Shown here: positions 10,601 to 18,910 of the stretch, in pieces | How positions within the stretch are numbered: position 1 is the first letter of the stretch | Layout of the letters: every line of letters starts with the position of its first letter | Assembly (NCBI RefSeq): GCF_040675855.1 | Contig: NZ_JBEGIK010000001.1 | Span: 2,294,001 to 2,358,000 of the forward strand | DNA length: 64,000 nucleotides | Reading direction: 5' to 3' | DNA from: Microbacterium sp. LWH3-1.2 | Lineage (GTDB): Bacteria > Actinomycetota > Actinomycetes > Actinomycetales > Microbacteriaceae | Made by a program: the position numbers and the translations under genes | Notes under the pieces: model-generated | Database searches by the model: none | Seen by the model: the letters and a program-made list of their open reading frames with translations, nothing else | Told to the model about the DNA's origin: nothing

Positions 10601-10972
10601 GCCGAGCGGATCGACGCGGCGACCAAGCAGCACGTCGCCCTCTACGACCACATCGGAGAGAAGTCAGGCGGCGAGTCGCAGGAGCTGATCGCCTTCATCG
10701 TGGGCGCTGCCCTGCGCTACCAGCTCGGGGATGCCGGTGCCGTGCGTCCGCGCTACGCACCGGTGTTCATGGACGAGGCGCTCATCAAGGCCGACGCCCA
10801 CTTCACCAAGCGTGCGATCGGCGCGTGGCGGGGCCTGGGCTTCCAGCTCGTGATCGGCGCGCCGAACGACAAGTACAGCGCCATCGAGCCGCACGTCGAC
10901 GTGGAGTACGACATCCTCAAAGACACGCGCGGACGCTCCTGGGCGAAGCCCAAGGTCGGCCTGCGCGGCTGA
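7622..10972 (+). CDS. jetC: JetC / MksB-like SMC ATPase
   Basis: SMC-family ATPase of 1116 residues, the motor of the complex. Walker A is GGSGSGKST at 50-58, the ABC signature SGGES begins at 1015, and Walker B VFMDEA has its Asp-Glu at about 1051-1052. Long arms rich in Glu, Arg and Ala (about 280-470 and 620-960) look like coiled coils, with a more globular hinge region between them (about 480-620). Start GTG 7622 overlaps jetB; ATG 7628 is an alternative. The next gene begins nine bases later on the opposite strand, so the operon ends here. No jetD (DUF3322/DUF2220 Toprim-like nuclease) is present in the window. Confidence 0.92.
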   Translation: MTMLDTLFGLIPAASRGQQWLAEDLQLVNWGGYDGAHRVRFSPEATLLCGGSGSGKSTLMDAYIALMMPHTTPFNGASNGAVTGRPRGDEQRNILSYGRGKLDESRTEDGTKMRVLRGDGEDTWTAVAMTWIDHDGTRFTAVRAWYIPAGARVLEDTVRVRATTDRAFDLSSLQQAAALRLSDLSIKNAGLDPVGTDREFSSRLHAVLGIGAAGAGSKAMSLLARIQAGQQITTVDDLYKRLVLEEPETMTTADAVVAHFDGLESTRTRMLTARQQVSALEPIRELREKIAAAIQRLQLIDEVGEFSDPASLATLWRADRRLGLLRDVETELRDRKNAADISLRENRALADAAEAERDGLVEVLRLSGGDRLETAQRELRDVERRLTATQSRRAGLEAELRAIGEEAATHAEFTTLVERARETLADRDAKGGARAEYAEAISAEKSAAGEIAELEAEVRRATGLQGNIPRALHESRQLVARAAGLEVEDLPFVGELVEVCTEFEPWREAFNLALGGFATTLLIDVAHLGRFRTAIDSVPTPVRLRYEGVHTGLAEVDLRGTTTLPGRLDYQSTPFTGWLQERLDDRFGFVCVDSAAELSRHRMALTLTGQISQGSRGAHGGHGRDNVLGFSNDRRLADLARQLDDARARLGRAVEHRKRADAALDALDARFAVYAKLRDLTWEQVDVASVTAERDRWLAVQDEVTASNPEIARVQGQIAAAKGKAARLREEIARTTVEREQIESQWTDVIDDVDSDQTVVDAAEDAGRMLSPEQIAFLDDRFRLAETSRPHSASDALAGFIAALTTAAQRLADDRRAAADSLEQQRDSMRRIMVGFLERWPNPNLLPDPEESIDDFERILEALKMSGLHELEAEWRDSLLKLSGNDLTNLDSTLSRSIREIRDRIQPINEIMQDLPFYDDDHRLQITTRENQSEARRRFRRELREVRALIEAASSDDEREQAYRRMSRLIGHMRRSAPDFADLIDVRNHVRVSAERIDAATKQHVALYDHIGEKSGGESQELIAFIVGAALRYQLGDAGAVRPRYAPVFMDEALIKADAHFTKRAIGAWRGLGFQLVIGAPNDKYSAIEPHVDVEYDILKDTRGRSWAKPKVGLRG

Positions 10973-10981
10973 AGGCCTCCG

Positions 10982-11581
10982 TCAGGCGCGGCCCGACTGC
11001 CACGCGTCCCGGGTGAGGAACGCGAGCTGTCCCGACTTGCCGGGCAGGTCGACCTGCGGGCCGAGGGTGAACCCGGACAGGCGGGCGCGGGCGACGGCGC
11101 GATCGTTGCCGACGTCGGGCTCGATCACGATGCGGTCGACGGCGGGCTGCGCGAACAGGAACCCGGTGATGACGTGCGCCACACGGGTCGTGAAGCCGCG
11201 CACGGGTGCGCCGCGGTCGCCGAGCAGGAAGTGGATGCCGACATCCCCGGGCTGGGCGTCATACACCTCGCCGAGCGGATCGCTCTCGGGTTCGTAGGTC
11301 TGCAGCAACACGATCGGCAGGCCGTCACGTCGGATCAGGAACGCGTGATGGGTGGAGAGGCCGTCGACGTACGCGTAGAGGTCGCTCAACTCTGCGGATG
11401 TGAGCTTCCCGAGACCCCAGAAGCGGGCGGTGGGGGCCGTCACCCAGCGGTGGATGACGTCCAGGTCGGCGATCGGGTCGAGCACCGCGATCTCGATGCG
11501 GCCGAGCAAGGGGTCATCGGCCGTATGGACGGCGGTGCCGGCGGGTCCGCTCACGAGGCGGGCCGTGGTGAGGATCGTCAT
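10982..11581 (-). CDS. GNAT acetyltransferase of the siderophore operon (DesH-like)
   Basis: Acyl-CoA N-acyltransferase of the IucB/siderophore-acetylase type, 199 residues. It resembles the DesC-like protein encoded by the same operon: a WGLGK / HAFL / YDAQPGDVGIH layout and the VIEPDVGNDRAV acetyl-CoA-binding region at about 150-165. It is the last gene of the operon, and ATG 11581 overlaps the stop of the acylase gene by four bases. A second acyltransferase beside a penicillin-acylase-like gene recalls the desG/desH pair proposed in Streptomyces for making acyl-variant desferrioxamines; that role is inference here. Confidence 0.85.
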   Translation of the reverse strand: MTILTTARLVSGPAGTAVHTADDPLLGRIEIAVLDPIADLDVIHRWVTAPTARFWGLGKLTSAELSDLYAYVDGLSTHHAFLIRRDGLPIVLLQTYEPESDPLGEVYDAQPGDVGIHFLLGDRGAPVRGFTTRVAHVITGFLFAQPAVDRIVIEPDVGNDRAVARARLSGFTLGPQVDLPGKSGQLAFLTRDAWQSGRA

Positions 11582-13707
11582 GAGTCTCCTGTCGGGACGT
11601 CGGGATGAAGGCGGGTCCAGTCGGTCACGACCCGCGCGGGTCGGACCTCGGACCATGCCGCGAGCTGGTCGGAGAAGTGCGGTGAGCGGCGGTCGCCTGC
11701 GGCGCCGAACGGCACGCTCCACAGGCTGTTCTCGCGGTCAGAGAGGTCCCACGCCCATCGTGCGACCGAACCGCGCCACGACCGGTCGGTGACACCGGGC
11801 GTCGAGCCCGTGCACCGCACGGCGTCGCCGTCGCCCGACAGCGGCACATCGAGGCGTGCGCCCGGATCGACCGCCCCGGGCACGTCGGCGATCGCGTGCA
11901 GGGCGAGCAGGCGATGCGTCGCACCCCACTCGGCCGCGTCGGCGGCGTCGTCGAGCGCGGACACCACCAGCGTCTCGACGTCGTCGCGCAACGCGGGGTG
12001 GGCGAGCAGGCGCGCCAGCGCCGCGGCGACCTGCCCGGTGACGCCGAGCCACGGATCGAAGACCGCACCGAAGCCGTGCGCCGCGCGCAGCGGCCGCAGC
12101 ACCGGGTGCGCGGCCACCCGTCGCACAAGGGCGGTGCGCCAGGCCGCGAACGTGCCGGCGGCGACGGATGCCGCATCCGTCCGTCCGTCCCATCCCACGA
12201 CCGCGTCGCGCACCCGGGCCGCCCGGGGGGGTAGGGGCCCGCGCGGCACGAATCCTCGGAGCGCGGCCGCCGAGCCGCTCGCCGTATCGCTCCAGACGGC
12301 CACGAACTCGTCGGCGGACCCCGGTCGACGCTCCTCGAGCAGGACGCGGATGCGCTCTGCACGGTGCGACGACGAGTACGCCCACCCGAGGTCGTTCTCG
12401 GCACGCCGGGGCCGCTCGTTGGCATCCACCGACACGTCGGTCACCTCGAGTGGGCGCACGCCCGCTCGATTCCCCGCAACCGCAACCGACTCAGCGCGCA
12501 ACGGCAGCCGGCGTTCGGCGCGCGGGCGGTCCGGCGTGACCCCGACCGTCACCGACAGCACCCTGCCGTCGCGGTCCGCGGCGAGCACCCGGTTCACCGG
12601 GTCGACCCATCGCCCGAACGCGGCGACGACATCGCCTGCGGATCGGGCACGCAGCAGGCCGAGAAGCGCACCGGCGCCGAGGTCGCCGTTCGCGCGGGCG
12701 GGCATGCGTACGCTCCACCCGACGAGCCCGCCGCCGTCGGGTCGGAGCTCGGTCACGATCGTGCCCCGTTCCGTCTCGATCGCCTCGACTCCCACCGGGC
12801 CGCCGCCGCGCACCCGGATCACCGAGCGCTCGACGTCGACGACACGCCAGCCGTCGGGTCCGAGCGCCTCGTAGCCGCCCTGCACCCGTCGAAGCCGCTC
12901 ACGGAACACATCCACGCTGTGCGCCATGGCGTTCGTCACGCCCCACGCCGCCGCTCCCGCGTGCCCGAAGTGCGCAACCCCTGGTACCCCGGGGAACGCG
13001 AGCCCGACGACGTCGAACTCGTCGCACGCCAGCCGCACCTGCTGGTAGACGCCGGGCAGCTCGAAGATGCGGTGCGGATCGCCCGCGAGCAGCGGCATCC
13101 CACTCGCGGTCCGCGACCCGTGCAGTGCCCACGCGTTGCTGCCCGACGTCGGCAGGGTCTCGTCGCCCCCGCCGTCCCCCCCGCCGTCCCCGCCGCCGTC
13201 TCCGTGCCCCGCGAACACATCGACCCATGCATCGCCGAGCGTCGCGGCGACGTGCGCGCGCCACAGCAGCACCGGGAACGTCGAGAACAGCGCGTGCGCG
13301 ACGTGCAGCACTCCGAGCGGGTCGTGGTCGGCCCACGGCTCGAGCGGTCGCGTGCCGCCGAAGAGGTCGTCGAGGGCCCGGAACTCGGCCGCACCTGCGC
13401 CGACGGCGGTCATGCCACGCCGGACTCCCTCCGCGTAGCGGCTCACGAAGGCGCGGGTCTCGGCATCCGTTCCCTCCAGCGCCCGACGCGCGGTGTCGTC
13501 GAGCCGAGCGCGCCGCGCGAAGACGTCCCACGGCACCCCCGCCTCACCGATCAGCTCCGACAGCCGCCCGGACGCGCGCAGTCGGTCGACCTCGATCTGC
13601 CAGCCGCGATCGCGTGCCGTCACTTCCCCCTGCGCCTCGGCGAGATCCCCGATGTCCGTCGCGCGGATGTGGGGGATGCCGAGGTCGTCGCGATAGACGT
13701 CCGCCAT
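11578..13707 (-). CDS. Penicillin acylase family protein (DesG-like)
   Basis: N-terminal nucleophile hydrolase of 709 residues, split by self-cleavage in this family into alpha and beta chains. The new beta-chain N-terminus should be Ser190 in TSGS-NAWALHG (residues 187-197). Just before it (169-182) lies a low-complexity GGGD repeat, in the position of the removed spacer. I see no strong signal peptide, whereas classical penicillin acylases are exported, so a cytosolic role in siderophore acyl exchange is plausible. Start ATG 13707 lies five bases after the desD stop; the frame is open a little further upstream. Confidence 0.88.
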   Translation of the reverse strand: MADVYRDDLGIPHIRATDIGDLAEAQGEVTARDRGWQIEVDRLRASGRLSELIGEAGVPWDVFARRARLDDTARRALEGTDAETRAFVSRYAEGVRRGMTAVGAGAAEFRALDDLFGGTRPLEPWADHDPLGVLHVAHALFSTFPVLLWRAHVAATLGDAWVDVFAGHGDGGGDGGGDGGGDETLPTSGSNAWALHGSRTASGMPLLAGDPHRIFELPGVYQQVRLACDEFDVVGLAFPGVPGVAHFGHAGAAAWGVTNAMAHSVDVFRERLRRVQGGYEALGPDGWRVVDVERSVIRVRGGGPVGVEAIETERGTIVTELRPDGGGLVGWSVRMPARANGDLGAGALLGLLRARSAGDVVAAFGRWVDPVNRVLAADRDGRVLSVTVGVTPDRPRAERRLPLRAESVAVAGNRAGVRPLEVTDVSVDANERPRRAENDLGWAYSSSHRAERIRVLLEERRPGSADEFVAVWSDTASGSAAALRGFVPRGPLPPRAARVRDAVVGWDGRTDAASVAAGTFAAWRTALVRRVAAHPVLRPLRAAHGFGAVFDPWLGVTGQVAAALARLLAHPALRDDVETLVVSALDDAADAAEWGATHRLLALHAIADVPGAVDPGARLDVPLSGDGDAVRCTGSTPGVTDRSWRGSVARWAWDLSDRENSLWSVPFGAAGDRRSPHFSDQLAAWSEVRPARVVTDWTRLHPDVPTGDS

Positions 13708-13711
13708 GGCG

Positions 13712-15487
13712 TCAGAGTGCCACAGGCACCCGTGACGCGCGCGAGCGCGCAACGGGGTTCGACAGCGTCCCCGCGTACATCAGCGACGCGGACTGGTTCG
13801 TCAGGTCGACCATCTGCAGGGTGTTGCGCAGCTGCAGGCGGTTCAGGCACGAGTGCGCGAACGCGTCGGCGCGCAGATCCACGCGGGATTCGATCCACGG
13901 ATGCTGCGCCGCGTGCTCGTCGATGATCTCGGCGGCGATCCGCCAGAACTCGCTTTCGGGCAGCGTCCCGTCGGTGTGCAGGATGGCGGCGAGATGGCGC
14001 AGCACGCCGTCGAACACGTCGGTGAAGATCGCCAGCGCCTTCTCCTCGTCGTCGACCGGCGAGACGATGCGGCGCACGTCCTCCGGGGCGGCGCGGTCGG
14101 TGAGCAGCGCCACCTCTTCACCGATGTCCTTCATGAAGACGCCGGTCGGAACGTGCTCGTCGAGGATGAGGATGAGGTTCTCGCCGTGCGGCATGAACGC
14201 CAGGTCGTGCGCGAGAAGGCAGTGCACGAGCGGGCGGAGGTACGCCCGCAGGTAGGCGCGCACCCACGTCGCCGCCGGCGCGTCCGACGCGCGCACGAGA
14301 GCGGTCGCGTACGAGCGTCCGCTCGCGTCGCGATGCAGCAGCGACGCCATGGTCGCGAGCCGCTCGCCCGGCGCGATCAGCGGCACCGGGCTCTCGCGCC
14401 AGAGGGCGGCGAGCATCTTGCGATGCGCCGACGGGGTCGAGGTGCGGTGGTACACGTCGCCGGTGTACCCGATCGACGCGCGCTCGCGCAGCACGCGGAA
14501 GCCTGCGTCGCGCAGCGTGGCGTCACCGGCCACGAGTTCGGCGACCCAGTCGTTGATCGCCGGCGTCACGCGCATGTAGGCCGGCGACAGCCCCCGAAGG
14601 AACCCCATGTTCTGGACCGCCAGCGCGGTCTTCACGTAGTGCCGGTGGGGGTGCGTCGCATTGAACATCGTGCGCACCGATTGCTGCGCGCGGTACTCGT
14701 CGTCGCTCTCGCCGATCAGCACGAGGTCGCGACGCGCGACGTCGGGCGCGAACGTGATCGCGATGCGGTTCTCCCACTGCCACGGGTGCGTCGGCAGCAG
14801 GTGGTAGTCGCCGGGGTCCTCGCCGAGCTCCGTCAAGCGCTCGGCGAAACGCGCGTGCTCTGCGGGCGCGAGCTCGCCGGAGAGGAGGGATGCCTCGTCC
14901 AGGTCGGCGCCGAGTGCGAGATGCGACTGCGATCGGCGCGCCGCGAGCCACACCATCCTGAACGGTCGTCCTGCCTCAGGCGAGTAGGCGGCGTGGGCCG
15001 AGACGCCGAAGCCGATGCGTCCGTTGTTCGCGACGAACCCGGGATGGCCTTCGGTCATCGCGGACTCGATGGTCTGGAAGTCGGCCGTGAGCAGCTCGTC
15101 GGCCGACGGCCCCCCTCTTGCGATCTTGAACGCCGCGCTCGCCAGGGTGGAGGCGATCTCCTCGAGGTAGATCGGCAGGAGGCGGTCGGACAGGCCCAGC
15201 ACCGGCTGCAGCTCGAGGATGAACGCCTGCGCGTCGAGCTCGGCGGGCTCGCCGGCCACGAGCCGGCGCAGGCTCGCCTCATCGACGACCCAGTGATCGA
15301 GCTCGGCGCGCACCGCCTCGAACCGGTACTGCACATCGGCGGCCGGCACGGTGACGCGCCAGCCCCCGACGACGGGTTCGGGGGTCAGCAGACGTTCGTG
15401 GCTGAACTCGGCGATCGCCTTGGCCACGAGGTGGCGCTGTGCGTCGGCGAGGTGAGCGGGGGAGAGGTGAGCGGCGGCGGTGGTCAT
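13712..15487 (-). CDS. desD: IucA/IucC family siderophore synthetase (DesD-like)
   Basis: NRPS-independent siderophore (NIS) synthetase that uses ATP to join succinyl-hydroxycadaverine units and cyclise or release desferrioxamine. 591 residues, as in characterised DesD. The motif LPTHPWQW (about 245-252) and the MFNATHPHRHYVKTAL stretch belong to the catalytic domain, and HGENLILILDEHVP with GVFMKDIG marks the C-terminal ferric-iron-transporter-like domain. ATG 15487 overlaps the desC stop by four bases. Together with desA, desB and desC the full desferrioxamine pathway is encoded. Confidence 0.95.
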   Translation of the reverse strand: MTTAAAHLSPAHLADAQRHLVAKAIAEFSHERLLTPEPVVGGWRVTVPAADVQYRFEAVRAELDHWVVDEASLRRLVAGEPAELDAQAFILELQPVLGLSDRLLPIYLEEIASTLASAAFKIARGGPSADELLTADFQTIESAMTEGHPGFVANNGRIGFGVSAHAAYSPEAGRPFRMVWLAARRSQSHLALGADLDEASLLSGELAPAEHARFAERLTELGEDPGDYHLLPTHPWQWENRIAITFAPDVARRDLVLIGESDDEYRAQQSVRTMFNATHPHRHYVKTALAVQNMGFLRGLSPAYMRVTPAINDWVAELVAGDATLRDAGFRVLRERASIGYTGDVYHRTSTPSAHRKMLAALWRESPVPLIAPGERLATMASLLHRDASGRSYATALVRASDAPAATWVRAYLRAYLRPLVHCLLAHDLAFMPHGENLILILDEHVPTGVFMKDIGEEVALLTDRAAPEDVRRIVSPVDDEEKALAIFTDVFDGVLRHLAAILHTDGTLPESEFWRIAAEIIDEHAAQHPWIESRVDLRADAFAHSCLNRLQLRNTLQMVDLTNQSASLMYAGTLSNPVARSRASRVPVAL

Positions 15488-16071
15488 GCGGGGATCCCTG
15501 TTCGTGTGAGTGAGGGCGCCGCGACGGCGGCGAGTTCGGAGCGGGCGTAGTCGTCGCGCGTGCACACCGACAGCACCGCGGTCTTGGCGTGGCCGCCTTG
15601 GTCGATGCAGATGCAGCGCAGCTCGGTGAAGCCGGCGCGGAGGTTCTTGCGCCGGATGCGGTCATTGCGCGCATCGGGTTCGACGACGACGCGCTGCGCC
15701 CCGAGCTCGTCGAAGCACCACGTCATGACGGCGGCGAAGACGGCGTCGGTGAGGCCATGGCGGGATTCGCCCACGGGCGGTGCGACGAGCACGTGCATGC
15801 CGAGATCACCGGGGAGCGGGTCATGGATGCCGCGCAGCAGCACCTGCGCCGGGTCGTACGTCTCAGCGAAGAAGGTGGGCACTCCGTCGACGAGTCCGAG
15901 CCAGGCCTGTTGGTGCGGGTCGGCCGCGACGCCCGCGAGGTAGACGCGCACGGCGTCGACGTCGAGATCGCCCATGTCCCAGTACGCGGCGTGCGGGTCG
16001 GCAAGCCATCGCTGCAGCACGAGGGCGTCGCGTTGCGGGTCGGCCGCGACGATCGAGGTCCTGAACGTCAT
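15484..16071 (-). CDS. desC: N-hydroxycadaverine acyltransferase (DesC-like GNAT)
   Basis: Acyl-CoA transferase expected to acylate the hydroxylamine of N-hydroxycadaverine with succinyl- or acetyl-CoA. 195 residues. Family landmarks are AYWDMGDLD near 30, FFAETYDP near 68, PLPGDLGMHVLVAPP near 86-100 and VVVEPDARNDRIRRKN near 128-143. It overlaps desB upstream and desD downstream by four bases each. Confidence 0.92.
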   Translation of the reverse strand: MTFRTSIVAADPQRDALVLQRWLADPHAAYWDMGDLDVDAVRVYLAGVAADPHQQAWLGLVDGVPTFFAETYDPAQVLLRGIHDPLPGDLGMHVLVAPPVGESRHGLTDAVFAAVMTWCFDELGAQRVVVEPDARNDRIRRKNLRAGFTELRCICIDQGGHAKTAVLSVCTRDDYARSELAAVAAPSLTRTGIPA

Positions 16072-17381
16072 CGGACCGCCCCGATCGCGGCGGGGGCGTC
16101 AGCCGGCACCCCGAAGTCCTGGAACGCGATGCGGCGCTCGATCGGGTACACCTCGCGGCCGGTGATCGACGCGAGGATCGACGAGTTGCGCCACGCGCCG
16201 AAGCCGAGGTCGGGCGCGGTGAGACCGTGTGTATGCTCCTCGCCGTTCTGCACGAACACGCGGCCGCGCCCGCCGTCGACGCTGTAGTCGCGCGCCACCG
16301 CGAGGCGGCCGAGCACGTCGTGGTCGAGGCGGTCGGCGATCGGCGCCAGGAAGGGCGGCGTCTGCGCGGCGTAGCCGGTGGCCAGCACGAGGGACGCGGT
16401 CTCTCGCACGTACTCGCGGTCGACCTGGGCGTGGCGCAGCTGCAGCCGGTAGCGATCGCCCTCCCACACGGCGGAGGTCACCTCGGTGTCGGTCAGCAGA
16501 GTCGTGGGCACAGCCCCGTCGGCGCTCAGGCGGTAGAGGATGTCGTAGATCTCGTCGATGAGGTCGGCCGAGATGCCTTTGTACAGGCTCCGCTGCTCGC
16601 GCCCGAGGTGCTGGCGGATGCCGATCGGCAGCGCGTGGAAGTGATCGGTGTACTCCGGCGAAGTCATCTCGAGCGTGAGCTTGGTGTACTCCATAGGGAA
16701 GAACCGTGGCGACCGGGTGACCCAGTCGAGCCGATAACCATGGTCCCGCGCGCCCTCCAGCAGGTCGCGGTAGATCTCAGCGGCCGACTGGCCGCTGCCG
16801 ACCACCGTGACCGAGCCGGACGCGCGCAGCGCGTCGCGTTGATCGAGGTACTCCGAGCTGTGGATCACCGGGCCGTCGAGCCCGCGGAGGGCGGGTGGGA
16901 TGACGGGCTGCGTTCCGACCCCGAGCACGACGTGCCGTGCGCGCAGCTCGCTTTCCTCGCCGGTATCGGTGCGCATGGCGCGCACGACGTACGCGTCGTC
17001 GGCAGGGTCGTGCTCGACCGCGATCACCTCGCGGTTCCAGCGCAGGTTCGGCAGCTGCCCGGCCGCCCACCGGCAGTACGCGTCGTACTCGGTACGCAGC
17101 GCGTAGAAGCTCTCGCGGATGTAGAAGGGGTAGAGGCGCCCGGTGTGCTTCAGCCAGTTCACGAAAGAGAACGGCGAGGTCGGGTCGGCCATCGTGACGA
17201 GGTCGGCGAGGAACGGCACCTGGATCGTGGCGCCCTCGATCATCATGCCTTGATGCCAGCGGAAGCCGTCGGCGCGGTCGAGGAACACGGCGTCCAGCCC
17301 GGTGGGTTCCGCCAGGCACGCGAGCCCGAGGTTGAATGGGCCGATCCCGACGCCGACGATGTCGTGCACGTGCGCGCTCAT
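16068..17381 (-). CDS. desB: Cadaverine / lysine N-monooxygenase (DesB-like)
   Basis: Flavin-dependent N-hydroxylating monooxygenase of the IucD/SidA/PvdA family that makes N-hydroxycadaverine using NADPH and oxygen. 437 residues. The FAD-binding site GVGIGPFNLGLA lies at 10-21 and the NADPH site SVTVVGSGQSAAE in the middle third. The C-terminal LVLATGYAAQTPPFL is the usual ATGY signature. ATG 17381 overlaps the desA stop by four bases. Confidence 0.95.
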   Translation of the reverse strand: MSAHVHDIVGVGIGPFNLGLACLAEPTGLDAVFLDRADGFRWHQGMMIEGATIQVPFLADLVTMADPTSPFSFVNWLKHTGRLYPFYIRESFYALRTEYDAYCRWAAGQLPNLRWNREVIAVEHDPADDAYVVRAMRTDTGEESELRARHVVLGVGTQPVIPPALRGLDGPVIHSSEYLDQRDALRASGSVTVVGSGQSAAEIYRDLLEGARDHGYRLDWVTRSPRFFPMEYTKLTLEMTSPEYTDHFHALPIGIRQHLGREQRSLYKGISADLIDEIYDILYRLSADGAVPTTLLTDTEVTSAVWEGDRYRLQLRHAQVDREYVRETASLVLATGYAAQTPPFLAPIADRLDHDVLGRLAVARDYSVDGGRGRVFVQNGEEHTHGLTAPDLGFGAWRNSSILASITGREVYPIERRIAFQDFGVPADAPAAIGAVR

Positions 17382-18850
17382 GCGGACGCCTCCGCACCCG
17401 CGAGAGCCTCGTCGAACTCGGGCGCGATGCCCGCGAGGGTGGTGGCGGCATCCTTCACCATCGCCAGGATCTGACGGATGTCGTCGAGTGTGGTCGCGGG
17501 ATTGAGCAGCGTCAGCTTGAGACTCGGGCGCCCGTCGATCACGGTCTTCGCGACGAGTGCACGCCCCGATTCGAACAGCACGCGCCGGACGCCCGCGACG
17601 AGGGCGTCCCGCGTGCGGTCGTCGACCCCTTCGGGCTGCACGCGGAACAGCACCGTGCTGAGCTGCGTGCGTCCGACGAGCTCTAGCTCGGGATCAGCCG
17701 CGATCTCGTCGCCGACGGTTTCAGCGAGGTCGATGACCGTGTCGAACATGTCGCCGATGCGGTCGGCCCCGAGCGCGCGGAGCGTGACCCACAGCTTGAG
17801 GGCGTCGAAGCGGCGCGTGGTCTGCAGCGACACGTCGACCTGGTTGGGCTCGTCGTTCTCGAGCGGGTTCAGGTAGTCCGCGTGCCAGGCGCCCGCCGCG
17901 AGGTCGCGCGGCTCGCGCACCAGGATCGCGCTCGACGACACCGGCTGGAAGAAGCTCTTGTGGAAATCGATCGTCACCGACCGGGCACGCTCCACGCCCG
18001 CGAGCAGGTGCCGGCGTCGCTGCGACACGAGCAGCCCGCAGCCGTAGGCCGCGTCCACGTGCAGCCATACGCCGTGCTCGTCGCAGACGTCGGCGATCGC
18101 GTCGACCGGGTCGATCACCCCGCGGTCGGTCGTGCCGGCGGTCGCCACGACGGCCATCGGCAGGCGACCGGACGCCGCGACCTCGCGCATCGCGAGGGCC
18201 AGGGCGTCGGCATCCATCCGCCCCTGCCCGTCGTCGGCGACCGCGACGACCGCGTCGTCGGCGAGCCCCAGCAGCAGCGCGGACTTGCCCACGCTGAAAT
18301 GACTCGATGTCGTCGCGAAGATCACGAGCCGTGCGAGCGCCCGCGGACGCGGCAGAGGTGTCGCTGCCATGGCGGCCTCGCGGGCGAGCAGCAGCGCATG
18401 AAGGTTGGACTGCGTGCCGCCCGAGGTGAAGACGCCGCTGCCGTGGGCGAAGCCGATGCGGTCGGCGGCCCAGCCGATGAGCCGCCGTTCGATGAGCGTG
18501 CCGACCGCGGACTGATCGTAGGTGTCGACTGATGTGTTGACCGCCGCGAGCACGGACTCGGCCGCGACCGCGGGCAGAGCGACCGGGCAGTTGAGGTGAG
18601 CGGCGTAGGCGGGGTGGTGGAACCACACCGCGTGCTCGAGGAACAGCTCGTCGATCTCGCGCACGGCCTGCGAGGACCCGACGCCCTCGCCGTCGAGGGC
18701 GACGTCGTCGACGAGCATCTGCAGCTCGGCGCGGGACGCACCCGAGAACGGCTGTGTCGTCGCCTCGAACCGATCGGCGACCTGCGCCGAGGTCTGTGCG
18801 ATGAGGGACCGGTAGGTGTCGGCGGTGGAACGCGTGAGCAGATCGAGCAC
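17378..18850 (-). CDS. desA: Lysine decarboxylase, PLP-dependent (DesA-like)
   Basis: First step of desferrioxamine synthesis: lysine to cadaverine. A group II pyridoxal-phosphate decarboxylase of 490 residues, first gene of the iron operon. The PLP lysine lies in the SVTIDFHKSFFQP segment; the upstream VWLHVDAAYG Asp contacts the pyridine nitrogen. Start GTG 18850 has AAGGAG nine bases upstream. An iron box overlaps the promoter 19 bases upstream, so expression should rise on iron starvation. Confidence 0.95.
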   Translation of the reverse strand: MLDLLTRSTADTYRSLIAQTSAQVADRFEATTQPFSGASRAELQMLVDDVALDGEGVGSSQAVREIDELFLEHAVWFHHPAYAAHLNCPVALPAVAAESVLAAVNTSVDTYDQSAVGTLIERRLIGWAADRIGFAHGSGVFTSGGTQSNLHALLLAREAAMAATPLPRPRALARLVIFATTSSHFSVGKSALLLGLADDAVVAVADDGQGRMDADALALAMREVAASGRLPMAVVATAGTTDRGVIDPVDAIADVCDEHGVWLHVDAAYGCGLLVSQRRRHLLAGVERARSVTIDFHKSFFQPVSSSAILVREPRDLAAGAWHADYLNPLENDEPNQVDVSLQTTRRFDALKLWVTLRALGADRIGDMFDTVIDLAETVGDEIAADPELELVGRTQLSTVLFRVQPEGVDDRTRDALVAGVRRVLFESGRALVAKTVIDGRPSLKLTLLNPATTLDDIRQILAMVKDAATTLAGIAPEFDEALAGAEASA

Positions 18851-18868
18851 GGGGAAGGGCTCCTTCAG

Positions 18869-18887
18869 TTAGGGTTGCCTTGCCTAA
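18869..18887 (-). promoter_or_regulatory. IdeR/DmdR-type iron box of the des operon
   Basis: Minus-strand sequence TTAGGCAAGGCAACCCTAA closely matches the actinobacterial IdeR/DmdR consensus (TTAGGTTAGGCTAACCTAA), differing at four positions. It lies immediately upstream of desA, the first gene of the siderophore operon. Fe(II)-bound repressor would be expected to block transcription here. Confidence 0.85.
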
Positions 18888-18910
18888 CTAAGTCGATCTC
18901 GGAGCGTGTG

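Noticed and set aside
10973..11600. Possible jetD remnant after jetC
   Set aside because: The plus-strand frames here are short and are shadows of the GNAT gene; nothing resembles DUF3322 or DUF2220.
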